5,539 nt of DNA from Verrucomicrobiota bacterium (GCA_019242435.1 JAFAVN010000534.1:1-5539), one strand, 5' to 3'; positions 1 to 5,539 are shown, counted from the stretch's first letter. Notes: generated from the sequence alone by a model not told the origin. Program-made: numbers and translations.

Positions 1-1
1 C

Positions 2-80
2 CCTAGCGCCTGGAGGGGAGCCGCTTTGTAGGTCGCTAATTCCATGAGTAGCTAGCAGGCGGCTCCCGAGAATCGCCCAG
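2..80 (+). repeat. Imperfect palindromic intergenic repeat, copy A
   Basis: This is the first of three related copies. A perfect 9-bp inverted repeat, GGGAGCCGC at 16-24 and GCGGCTCCC at 59-67, encloses a 34-nt loop; a G-U and a U-A pair could extend the stem to 11 bp. Flanking bases are shared with copy B: CCTAGC then CTGGAGG on the left, and GAATCRCCCAG on the right. The loop also shares TTTGYAGGTCGCT and CATGAG with copy B. It has no coding potential of its own. The size (about 75-80 bp), stem-loop form and variable loop resemble REP/BIME or small MITE-like elements. I cannot name the family. Confidence 0.8.
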
Positions 81-94
81 GAGTTTCTATCACT

Positions 95-174
95 CCTAGC
101 TCTGGAGGGGAGCCGCTTTTGCAGGTCGCTGCGCTTCATGAGACAGCAACAGGCGGCTCCCGCGAATCACCCAG
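95..174 (+). repeat. Imperfect palindromic intergenic repeat, copy B
   Basis: This is the second copy, in the same orientation as copy A and starting 93 bp after it. The arms GGGAGCCGC (108-116) and GCGGCTCCC (153-161) are identical to those of copy A, around a 36-nt loop. The left flank CCTAGC...CTGGAGG and the right flank GAATCACCCAG are also shared. The loop differs from copy A mainly between the conserved blocks, as expected for diverged copies of one element rather than a recent duplication. Confidence 0.8.
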
Positions 175-231
175 CGACTCGACTCGAACCAGGTTGTTTC
201 AGGCCGGATGGCGATGCGGTTAGCCGCTGCT

Positions 232-309
232 CTTGGGTAGTTTCCGGGAGCCGCCTGTTATTTATCTGAAGAACTGCCCGGCTACAAAGCGGCTCCCCTC
301 CAGTCAGCG
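232..309 (-). repeat. Imperfect palindromic intergenic repeat, copy C (inverted)
   Basis: This is the third copy, in the opposite orientation. On the plus strand the arms are GGGAGCCGC at 246-254 and GCGGCTCCC at 289-297. Read on the minus strand it begins AGCGC, then CTGGAGGGGAGCCGC, then TTTGTAG, and ends ACAGGCGGCTCCCGG followed by a weakly matching ACTACCCAAG. The loop is 34 nt and more diverged than the loops of A and B, but the arms are unchanged. Together with copy B it makes a head-to-head pair separated by about 57 nt (175-231), where I recognise nothing else. Confidence 0.75.
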
Positions 310-547
310 CTTGCGATGCTGCTGTGCCCCGCGCCCATCCAGATAACTCGGAACGGACACCTGCCGCCTCTGCCGGTCCGGTTCTTTGGTTGTTTACCCC
401 GGCCTTAAACCCCCGGGCGGAGTCCGGTAGTCTCTTCGGGACAAAGCCCGCCAAGAATGCTGCTTTCCAACGCTCCCAGGTCCTATCCTCTTCCTTTTTT
501 GCAACTTCCCCCCACCGCCCTGTGTACTCCCGATGAAATCATCTTTC
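310..547. other. Non-coding leader upstream of the operon
   Basis: No convincing gene is seen here. One possible hairpin pairs GAACGGAC (351-358) with GTCC/GTTC (376-379 and 381-384), an 8-bp stem with one bulged G and a 17-nt loop. A weaker one pairs CGGGC (414-418) with GCCCG (446-450), with an inner GTCC/GGAC. Positions 470-535 are markedly pyrimidine-rich. The promoter of the downstream operon should lie here, but I find no pair of -35/-10 boxes with good sequence and spacing. The region is probably a 5' leader, although a small RNA cannot be excluded by eye. Confidence 0.45.
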
Positions 548-557
548 AAAGGAAGGA
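548..557 (+). promoter_or_regulatory. Strong Shine-Dalgarno site for the 60-residue ORF
   Basis: The purine run AAAGGAAGGA lies three bases before the ATG at 561. It contains AGGA-type anti-SD complementarity, the best ribosome binding site seen in the window. It decides the start of the small ORF and is the main argument that this ORF is translated. The overlapping frame that begins with ATG at 533 has no such site. Confidence 0.7.
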
Positions 558-560
558 CAT

Positions 561-743
561 ATGGAAAACAAGATCATCTATTTCTCACCGAAAGCTGCCT
601 TGAGTTCGAGAACCGCTCTGCGCAGCGCAGTTTTGGAAAACGGCGGTCGAGCCGAGACACTTCTAGGGCTCTGGATCGTGGTTTGGGCAGTACTCGCCAC
701 CGTCGAATGCATTAGCCAAATCGGACTGGTTCGCCTTTACTAA
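561..743 (+). CDS. Small predicted single-span membrane protein, 60 aa, unknown function
   Basis: I do not recognise this protein. It has 60 residues: a polar, basic N-terminal part (about 1-32, with several Arg and Lys), one hydrophobic segment at about 34-57 rich in Leu, Ile, Val and Trp, and a short tail ending in Arg-Leu-Tyr. This fits a small single-span membrane protein with the N-terminus inside. The start is set by a strong Shine-Dalgarno run at 548-557. It lies 30 bp before the sigma-factor gene in the same direction, with no room for a normal promoter and leader between them, so it is probably the first gene of the same transcript. By position it could be an accessory of the sigma/anti-sigma module, but that is inference. 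It has no Cys pair or enzymatic motif. The alternative is a chance ORF with a good ribosome binding site, which the clear membrane segment makes less likely. Confidence 0.6.
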   Translation: MENKIIYFSPKAALSSRTALRSAVLENGGRAETLLGLWIVVWAVLATVECISQIGLVRLY

Positions 744-773
744 CGTTAAAGCGGCCGCTGTGGCCAAAGCTCA

Positions 774-1334
774 ATGGTACATACCGCGCCCTTGCCGCTC
801 ATCGGAATCGATGGCCAGGATACCAGCGGTCTCGATGCACGCATGGCAGACGTCCAGGAATTCGAGACTCTCGTTCGCAACTACCAGAATATGGTTTTCT
901 CGGTAGCGGCGAGAATCGTCGGCAACCTGGTCGATGCTCAGGATATTTCTCAAGAGGTGTTTATTCGGGCTTACGATCATTTTGACGAACTGAAAGGGAG
1001 CAAAACCGTGGGTGGCTGGCTCAGAACGGTGGCCACGAATCTGGCGATCAATCATTTGAACCGTTACCGGGCGCGCTGGCGTTTCTTTTCCGAGCAAGAA
1101 ACGGAAATCGATATACCAGCTGCCACCCCACAAACTGACGATCGCCGGGAACTGTTGGAAATCGCGATTCAAAAATTGCCCGATGCCCAAAGAGTTCCTC
1201 TGGTGCTTTTCCACTTCCAGGAGCTGTCCTACGAGGAGATCGCCGATAAACTAGGAATCTCGCTGGCGAAGGTTAAAACCGACATCCATCGGGGCCGAGA
1301 AAGCTTGAGAAGAATTTTAACGAAAACACCATGA
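774..1334 (+). CDS. ECF-family RNA polymerase sigma factor (sigma-70 family)
   Basis: This 186-residue protein has the two-domain layout of extracytoplasmic-function sigma factors, which direct RNA polymerase to a small regulon after release from an anti-sigma factor. Region 2 spans about 29-101. It includes the 2.1/2.2 motif DAQDISQEVFIRAYDHF (54-70), which binds the core polymerase, and GGWLRTVATNLAINHLNRYRAR (80-101), the 2.3/2.4 part that recognises the -10 element. Region 4 spans about 124-182, with a helix-turn-helix in LSYEEIADKLGISLAKVKTD (151-170) for -35 recognition. No extra C-terminal domain is present. The ATG at 774 is the first after an in-frame stop at 747-749 but has no Shine-Dalgarno site. 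The ATG at 843 (Met24) would give the more usual ECF N-terminus just before region 2 and is a real alternative. The gene end overlaps the next gene by ATGA. The family is certain; the ECF subgroup and target regulon are not assignable from here. Confidence 0.95.
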   Translation: MVHTAPLPLIGIDGQDTSGLDARMADVQEFETLVRNYQNMVFSVAARIVGNLVDAQDISQEVFIRAYDHFDELKGSKTVGGWLRTVATNLAINHLNRYRARWRFFSEQETEIDIPAATPQTDDRRELLEIAIQKLPDAQRVPLVLFHFQELSYEEIADKLGISLAKVKTDIHRGRESLRRILTKTP

Positions 1335-1759
1335 AAGAACCTTCTGAAGATTGGTTGGACGAAGAGTTACGGCGTTTGCCCGATTTGGAAGCACCTCCGG
1401 ACCTAATGCCGAAAGTGATGGATGCGGTGCAGTCGCGTTCCGCCAGACGCTGGATGACAGCCATGTCCCGGCGTCATCTTCCGTTTCTCCGAAATTCCGG
1501 GCTTGGCCTGGCTCTGGCGGTAATGGTTTTGGTCCCGTGGCTGAATCCTGGTCAAGCGGTTCTCGGGTTCTTCAGACAATCCCCATTTTTCAACTTGGTG
1601 ATCGAGCTTTTAAGCGCTGGGGAGACCATTCTGGCCAACCTTCGGATTTTTAATCTGCCCATCGGATGGCTGATTGGAGTCGTGATTGGAATCAGCTATC
1701 TGGCCTGCATTTTCGCCGCCTCGGCTATTCAGCGGCTGGCGAGCACAAAACGATTATGA
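1331..1759 (+). CDS. Putative membrane anti-sigma factor (two-helix, no zinc finger)
   Basis: This 142-residue protein lies directly after the ECF sigma gene, its ATG overlapping the sigma stop (ATGA, 1331-1334). That is the classic arrangement for a cognate anti-sigma factor made in fixed ratio. The N-terminal 50 or so residues are charged and look cytoplasmic, with an acidic start (EDWLDEELRRLPDLEAPPDL, 6-25) and then a basic stretch (SARRWMTAMSRRH, 37-49). Hydrophobic segments follow at about 56-71 and 109-133, with a moderately hydrophobic amphipathic stretch between them. The HxxxCxxC zinc motif of ZAS-type anti-sigma factors is absent, and the only Cys (126) is in the second membrane segment. 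The anti-sigma role is inferred from position, size and topology rather than from a recognised domain. It ends in a second ATGA overlap with the following gene. The alternative is a small membrane protein of the operon without sigma-binding activity. Confidence 0.75.
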   Translation: MKEPSEDWLDEELRRLPDLEAPPDLMPKVMDAVQSRSARRWMTAMSRRHLPFLRNSGLGLALAVMVLVPWLNPGQAVLGFFRQSPFFNLVIELLSAGETILANLRIFNLPIGWLIGVVIGISYLACIFAASAIQRLASTKRL

Positions 1760-3255
1760 AGTCTCGAAAGTTTTGCCCGCGAAATAGCCTGTTCTGGTTC
1801 GCCCTGTTGTTAATCGGCACGACCATCGCTTCACCGCTATTCGGACATTCCGCTTTACGAATTCGTGATCGAGGCCGGTCCGGCGATTCGGTTATTACCG
1901 GGAAAAGCTTTAATTTACCGGCAGGTGAATCGACCTCCGGAGATGTGGTAGTGATTCGCGGGCATGCCCGGATTGATGGCATTGTGGACGGCGATCTGGC
2001 ACTCATCGGCAGCGACTCAGAAGTCAGCGGTACTGTTAATGGCGATATTGTGGCTATCGCGTCGAAAATTCATTTTTCGCCCGGCGCCGTCGTGAACGGA
2101 GATTTCACCTCCTTTCTCTCGGCTGTTCGGGACGACACCAACCTGCATGTAAGCGGCAGTCGAACCAATCTCGACCTGCTTCCTGCCGATACGATCCTGG
2201 GCCTCGGCCAATGGGTCGCCGGCACAATTTTACTGTTACGACCTATGTCTCCGGATTCATTTACAAGTTGGCTTTGGGCCTTACTCGTTCTAGGGCTCTG
2301 CCTAGGAATCGGGTGGTTGTTCCCGAAACCGTTAGCGGATACCGGCGTGGTTCTCCGAGAACGCGCACCGGCATCGTTTCTCTGTGGTTTGGCGATTGTT
2401 CCAGCAGCTGCGCTCTTGAGCTTTCTGCTGCTGATCACGGTAGTCGGAATCTTGGTAATCCCTTTGATATTCGCTGCCATCTTCGCTTTCTCGCTGTTCG
2501 GCAATGCGGTCGTGTTCCAGCTGATTGGCCAGCGGCTAGCTCCCCAAATCCGTGCTCAGAAGTACCCGGTGCTGCTCTGGATTGCCCTGGGAGCCGTCGT
2601 GTGCTGGGTGTTGTATTGTATTCCGGTGATCGGCTTTCTGGCAGGCAGTGTCGTATTCCTTGCCGGCCTGGGATCGTTCAGTCTTTACTTGATTGAGCGC
2701 AGTAAGGGCCGGCCCATTGCCGCGGCCCAGCTCACCAATGGACCAGGTTCCGAAATCCGGCACACCAGTGACGCCGGCCAGGTCGAACCTCCAGCGCCGC
2801 CTAAATCACTGCCCGTCATCCGGTGGACACGTTCAACTACTTTCTGGCCGCGACTGGGGGCAAATGTGATTGATTTGCTGATCGTTGCGGCCCTGGTCCA
2901 CTTCTTGGGTGTACATAGGATCCTGCTACCGGCCTGGGTGCTTTATCGGTTCGCTATGTATGCCTGGCGGAGCGCCACTATCGGCGAAATAGTGCTTAAC
3001 CTGCGGGTTCAAAAGTTAGACGGTTCACTCGTAACCGGCGACTACGGCACGGCGCTGGTAAGAGCACTATCGAGTCTGCTCTCGTTGTTACCATTGGGGC
3101 TCGGGTTTTTCTGGATCCTGTTTGATCCCGCCGGGGAAACCTGGCACGACAAGATCGCCGGGACCCAAGTGGTCTCGAGCCGTCCGCCGGCTCATCCACC
3201 GGCCCCGCCGGTGCCCCCCACCCCTAAACCAGAGCCCGGTCCCAGTGAGAAGTGA
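1756..3255 (+). CDS. Exported bactofilin-like repeat protein with multi-span membrane region and C-terminal RDD domain
   Basis: The ATG at 1756 overlaps the preceding stop (ATGA), giving 499 residues. An in-frame ATG at 1666 lies inside the anti-sigma gene and is less likely. Domains in order: a signal peptide or first membrane helix at 1-29; a bactofilin-like (polymer-forming) section at about 48-120 built from repeats that each begin Gly-Asp at 62, 79, 96 and 115, with alternating hydrophobic residues as in a beta-helix; a hydrophobic region at about 171-313 with some four to five membrane spans; a polar linker rich in Pro (about 316-357); an RDD domain at about 360-473; and a proline-rich tail at 477-495. 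RDD marks visible are RLGANVIDLLIV (366-377), TIGEIVLNLRVQKLDG (408-423) and FDPAGETWHDKIAGTQVV (456-473). RDD proteins are membrane proteins of mostly unknown role, some linked to transport. The repeat section should lie outside the cytoplasm. Gene order suggests an effector or signal-sensing partner of the ECF system. The domain calls are firm; the function is unknown. Confidence 0.85.
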   Translation: MKSRKFCPRNSLFWFALLLIGTTIASPLFGHSALRIRDRGRSGDSVITGKSFNLPAGESTSGDVVVIRGHARIDGIVDGDLALIGSDSEVSGTVNGDIVAIASKIHFSPGAVVNGDFTSFLSAVRDDTNLHVSGSRTNLDLLPADTILGLGQWVAGTILLLRPMSPDSFTSWLWALLVLGLCLGIGWLFPKPLADTGVVLRERAPASFLCGLAIVPAAALLSFLLLITVVGILVIPLIFAAIFAFSLFGNAVVFQLIGQRLAPQIRAQKYPVLLWIALGAVVCWVLYCIPVIGFLAGSVVFLAGLGSFSLYLIERSKGRPIAAAQLTNGPGSEIRHTSDAGQVEPPAPPKSLPVIRWTRSTTFWPRLGANVIDLLIVAALVHFLGVHRILLPAWVLYRFAMYAWRSATIGEIVLNLRVQKLDGSLVTGDYGTALVRALSSLLSLLPLGLGFFWILFDPAGETWHDKIAGTQVVSSRPPAHPPAPPVPPTPKPEPGPSEK

Positions 3256-3279
3256 TTGGTGATTAGTGATTCGTGAATG
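3252..3279 (+). repeat. Heptamer tandem repeat GTGATTN, four units
   Basis: Three consecutive units GTGATTG, GTGATTA and GTGATTC are followed by a degenerate GTGAATG. The first unit contains the TGA stop (3253-3255) of the RDD-protein gene, so the repeat begins inside the coding end and extends into the intergenic space. From memory, runs of this kind often give spurious minus-strand peptides rich in ITNH in unrelated genomes; I give that as recollection, not a search result. The rest of the gap to 3436 shows no gene. A possible 6-bp hairpin (GCGAAT 3293-3298 with ATTCGC 3318-3323) lacks a T-run, so I do not call a terminator. Confidence 0.7.
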
Positions 3280-3436
3280 CAAAAGCGGCGTGGCGAATGG
3301 CGGTGACCTACCTCGTAATTCGCTCTGCCAAGCCTGAACTTATTAGCCAAGGTGCCACCATGTTCAGCCTCTGGGGGGCAAGGTTCACGACGACTCTTGC
3401 TCCCAATTAAAATCCCCACTCGCAACCGGGCGTCCC

Positions 3437-5539
3437 ATGCGCTCTGTTAGTCGGACCCTTGCCTTGCGAATGTACCGCCGATTTTTTTTGCCCGTTGGAA
3501 TCCTGATGATATCAGCAGCCAAGCTTTTCTCGCAAACTCCGCCACAAGCCCCGCAACATCCGCACCAAATCTCTCAGTGCTCCGTTATCCGTAACGACCC
3601 GTTCTTTTGGTTACGCGACCGGAGCAACCCAGACACACTGACCTATCTGAAAGCCGAGAACCGATACGCCGAAACCGTGATGAAACCAGTTGCTGGGTTG
3701 GAGCACAAACTCTATCAGGAGATGCGAGGCCGTATCCAGGAAACCGATTCCACGGTCCCTTATCAGGTCGATCAATATCTTTATTACAACCGGACCGAGA
3801 CCGGGAAGCAGTATCCAATCTATTGCCGCAGACTGGCTGAAGGTCCGGGAGAGGAAGAAGTGCTACTGGATGGAAACGCTATGGCACAGGGACAAGGATA
3901 CTTCCGTATCGGCGTGCTGGCTGTGAGTCGAGACCAACATCTTCTGGCATATTCAACTGATACCACTGGCCAGGAGAAATTCCTGTTGCGCATCAAGGAT
4001 CTCGACACGGGGAAACTGCTGCCTGACAGGATACAGAATACCGCGACTTCCGTTGCCTGGACAAACGACGGCCGGGAATTGTTTTATCTTCAATTGGATT
4101 CCGCCAACCGTCCTTATCGAGTCTATCGTCACGTTCTCGGTCAGGATTCGAGCAAGGATGAGTTGCTGTTCGAGGAAAAGGACGCGCGATTCGAGCTGGG
4201 TTTGCGTAAATCGCGTAGCCGAAGATTCATCTTTTTGGAGTCCGAAAGTGAGACCACGAGCGAGGTTCGTTTCCTGGAAGCAGACGAGCCTAACGCCGAC
4301 TTTCGGATAGTCAGCCCGCGCCGAGACAATGTTCTCTATCAAATTGACGACTCCGGAGACCGTTTCTTTATAGTGACCAACGACCAGGCGGAGAACTTTA
4401 AAATCGTAACCGCCCCCGTGTCCGATCCCGGGCGCGACCACTGGGTTGATTTCGTGCCTTATGATGCCGGTGAACCAGTGGACGCATTGGAAGCGTTTGC
4501 TGATTACGTTGCGGTATTAGTCCGCAAAGATGGCCTACCCGCGGTTAAAATCTACGACCTGCCAAGGACGGAAGGGCCCGCGGACATCCCGACAGGAAAG
4601 ACAAGCGCACCCCTTGATACTGAAGGGAGAGCCTCCCCGCGATTTGGCCGCCTGGTGGCAGGTAAGGACCCGCGCGCTCCAGCGCCAAGGGCTGACCAAC
4701 ACGACCTCCCGGTGAGCCGCTATGTGGACCTCAACCAGCCAACCTATGACGTTGATTTCGGGGACAACCCTACGTTCGACGCCGATAAGCTGCGCCTTGA
4801 GTTCAGTTCCTTAGTTACACCGCCGACGATCGTCGACGTAAACATACATACGGGCGCAAAAACTTTGCTTAAGCAGGCACCGGTTCTCGGTGGATTCGAG
4901 CCCAGTAATTATCGTGAGGAACGAATCTTTGCCACCGCCGCCGACGGAACCAGGATTCCAGTTTCCCTGTTCTATCGCCAGGGCTTGGCAAAGGACGGTT
5001 CCGCGCCGATTTTACTTGAAGGGTACGGCGCTTATGGCTTGACGGAAGATGCTGATTTCAGCTCCAGCCGGCTGGCTCTCGCCGATCGTGGGTTTGTGCT
5101 CGCTCTCGCTCATATAAGAGGTGGGGGTGAGTACGGGCATACCTGGTATCATGCGGGGAAGTTGCTCAAAAAGAAAAACACCTTTACCGACTTCATCGCG
5201 TGCGCCGAAGAGCTGATACGAGAGAAATATGGCTCTTCGCGGAAACTGGTGATAACCGGTGGCAGCGCCGGCGGATTGCTGATGGGCGCCGTCATGAACC
5301 TGCGACCGGAGCTGTTTGCGACCGTGGTGGCAGATGTCCCTTTCGTCGACGTGCTCAACACGATGTCGGATCCCTCGCTGCCCCTGACAGTGACAGAGTA
5401 CGAGGAGTGGGGTAATCCAAATGACCCGATTTATTTCGACTATATTCGGTCCTATTCGCCTTACGATAACGTTGCCGATAAGCCCTACCCGAATTTGTAC
5501 GTAATGGCCGGACTGAATGATTCCCGGGTCAGCTATTGG
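3437..5539 (+). CDS. ptrB: Oligopeptidase B-like S9A serine peptidase, exported, 3' end beyond window
   Basis: The frame is open for 701 codons to the window edge. OpB cleaves short peptides after Arg or Lys, using an alpha/beta-hydrolase domain gated by a beta-propeller. The nucleophile is Ser610 in GGSAGG, and the Asp of the triad is Asp695 in NDSRVSYW. By comparison with E. coli OpB as I recall it (Ser532, Asp617, His652), the spacing of 85 is identical, and His would fall near 730, outside the window. The residues for basic P1 and P2 are kept: Glu654 and Glu656 in TEYEEWG, Asp538 and Asp540 in EDADF. GYGAYG (529-534) and HIRGGGEYG (559-567) are typical. Family similarity starts near residue 42 (PHQ), followed by FFWLRD (56-61). 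Residues 1-33 look like a signal peptide (basic start, hydrophobic 16-28), which cytoplasmic OpB lacks. About 45 net extra residues are present, mainly in a Pro/Ala/Asp/Arg-rich stretch at 376-436. ATG 3437 is the first start after a stop at 3344-3346; ATG 3470 is also possible. Neither has a ribosome binding site. Confidence 0.93.
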   Translation, partial: MRSVSRTLALRMYRRFFLPVGILMISAAKLFSQTPPQAPQHPHQISQCSVIRNDPFFWLRDRSNPDTLTYLKAENRYAETVMKPVAGLEHKLYQEMRGRIQETDSTVPYQVDQYLYYNRTETGKQYPIYCRRLAEGPGEEEVLLDGNAMAQGQGYFRIGVLAVSRDQHLLAYSTDTTGQEKFLLRIKDLDTGKLLPDRIQNTATSVAWTNDGRELFYLQLDSANRPYRVYRHVLGQDSSKDELLFEEKDARFELGLRKSRSRRFIFLESESETTSEVRFLEADEPNADFRIVSPRRDNVLYQIDDSGDRFFIVTNDQAENFKIVTAPVSDPGRDHWVDFVPYDAGEPVDALEAFADYVAVLVRKDGLPAVKIYDLPRTEGPADIPTGKTSAPLDTEGRASPRFGRLVAGKDPRAPAPRADQHDLPVSRYVDLNQPTYDVDFGDNPTFDADKLRLEFSSLVTPPTIVDVNIHTGAKTLLKQAPVLGGFEPSNYREERIFATAADGTRIPVSLFYRQGLAKDGSAPILLEGYGAYGLTEDADFSSSRLALADRGFVLALAHIRGGGEYGHTWYHAGKLLKKKNTFTDFIACAEELIREKYGSSRKLVITGGSAGGLLMGAVMNLRPELFATVVADVPFVDVLNTMSDPSLPLTVTEYEEWGNPNDPIYFDYIRSYSPYDNVADKPYPNLYVMAGLNDSRVSYW

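Noticed and set aside
181..190. GACTCGAACC, the reverse complement of a tRNA T-arm-like GGTTCGAGTC
   Set aside because: The neighbouring bases do not form a T-stem or acceptor stem, so it is not a tRNA or a clear tRNA remnant.
167..454. Minus-strand ORF of 95 residues across the palindromic repeats
   Set aside because: It reads through copy C and the leader, has low-complexity composition without a recognised domain, and is explained by the absence of stops in a GC-rich repeat.
324..536. Plus-strand ORF of 70 residues in the leader
   Set aside because: It has no ribosome binding site and no domain, and its 3' part is simply the pyrimidine-rich tract.
661..673. TTCTAGGGCTCTG, repeated exactly at 2288-2300
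   Set aside because: A single 13-base match between two membrane-segment coding regions (both encode Leu-Gly-Leu) is likely coincidence.
533..715. Plus-strand ORF of 60 residues overlapping the small membrane protein
   Set aside because: There is no Shine-Dalgarno site before ATG 533. The product is a basic Arg/Ser/Gly mix, as expected from an out-of-frame reading of the gene at 561.
741..766. Three short perfect palindromes in a row: TAACGTTA, GCGGCCGC and TGGCCA
   Set aside because: They are different sequences of 6-8 bp with no shared spacing logic. Chance is enough, and the first includes the stop of the small ORF.
771..1214. Minus-strand ORF of 147 residues opposite the sigma-factor gene
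   Set aside because: It is fully antisense to a certain ECF gene and has no recognisable domain.
2070..2504. Minus-strand ORF of 144 residues opposite the RDD-protein gene
   Set aside because: It is an antisense shadow of a hydrophobic coding region, with no domain seen.
3293..3323. Possible terminator hairpin GCGAAT/ATTCGC after the operon
   Set aside because: The stem is only 6 bp, the loop is 19 nt, and no T-run follows.
3360..3410. Possible 16-residue leader peptide ORF before the peptidase gene, preceded by AAGGTG
   Set aside because: It is too short, has no regulatory codon run, and no attenuator hairpin follows it.
3953..4441. Minus-strand ORF of 162 residues opposite the peptidase gene
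   Set aside because: The plus-strand frame here is clearly oligopeptidase B; the antisense frame shows no motif.

Overview
The window reads as a chromosomal segment of a Gram-negative-type bacterium with moderately high GC. It has an ECF sigma factor with a membrane anti-sigma partner, ATGA start/stop overlaps, few Shine-Dalgarno sites, an exported S9A peptidase and structured intergenic repeats. A Verrucomicrobiota (Pedosphaera-like) or Acidobacteriota origin is my best guess from this style. Nothing here proves it, and there is no rRNA or tRNA to anchor it.

Layout. Positions 1-309 are gene-free and hold three copies of an imperfect palindromic repeat, two direct and one inverted, whose arms GGGAGCCGC and GCGGCTCCC are identical in all copies. 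Positions 310-547 are a non-coding leader with one modest hairpin and a pyrimidine-rich tract. From 561 to 3255 there are four tightly packed plus-strand genes: a 60-residue predicted membrane protein with an unusually good ribosome binding site, an ECF-type sigma factor, a small two-helix membrane protein in the anti-sigma position, and a 499-residue exported/membrane protein. The last of these joins a bactofilin-like repeat region to a multi-span membrane section and a C-terminal RDD domain. The last three genes overlap by 4 bp at both junctions. A heptamer tandem repeat begins at the last stop codon. After a 181-bp gap, an oligopeptidase B-like S9A peptidase starts at 3437 and runs off the window end at 5539.

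How it may work together. The sigma factor, membrane anti-sigma and envelope protein look like one translationally coupled module in which an envelope signal would release the sigma factor. The beta-repeat/RDD protein would be its membrane-side effector or sensor, and the small membrane protein upstream may be an accessory. This role is inferred from gene order only. The peptidase carries its catalytic Ser and Asp and the acidic residues that give OpB preference for basic residues. Unlike typical cytoplasmic OpB it has a signal peptide and about 45 extra residues in the propeller region. It is co-oriented with the operon, but nothing seen proves co-transcription.
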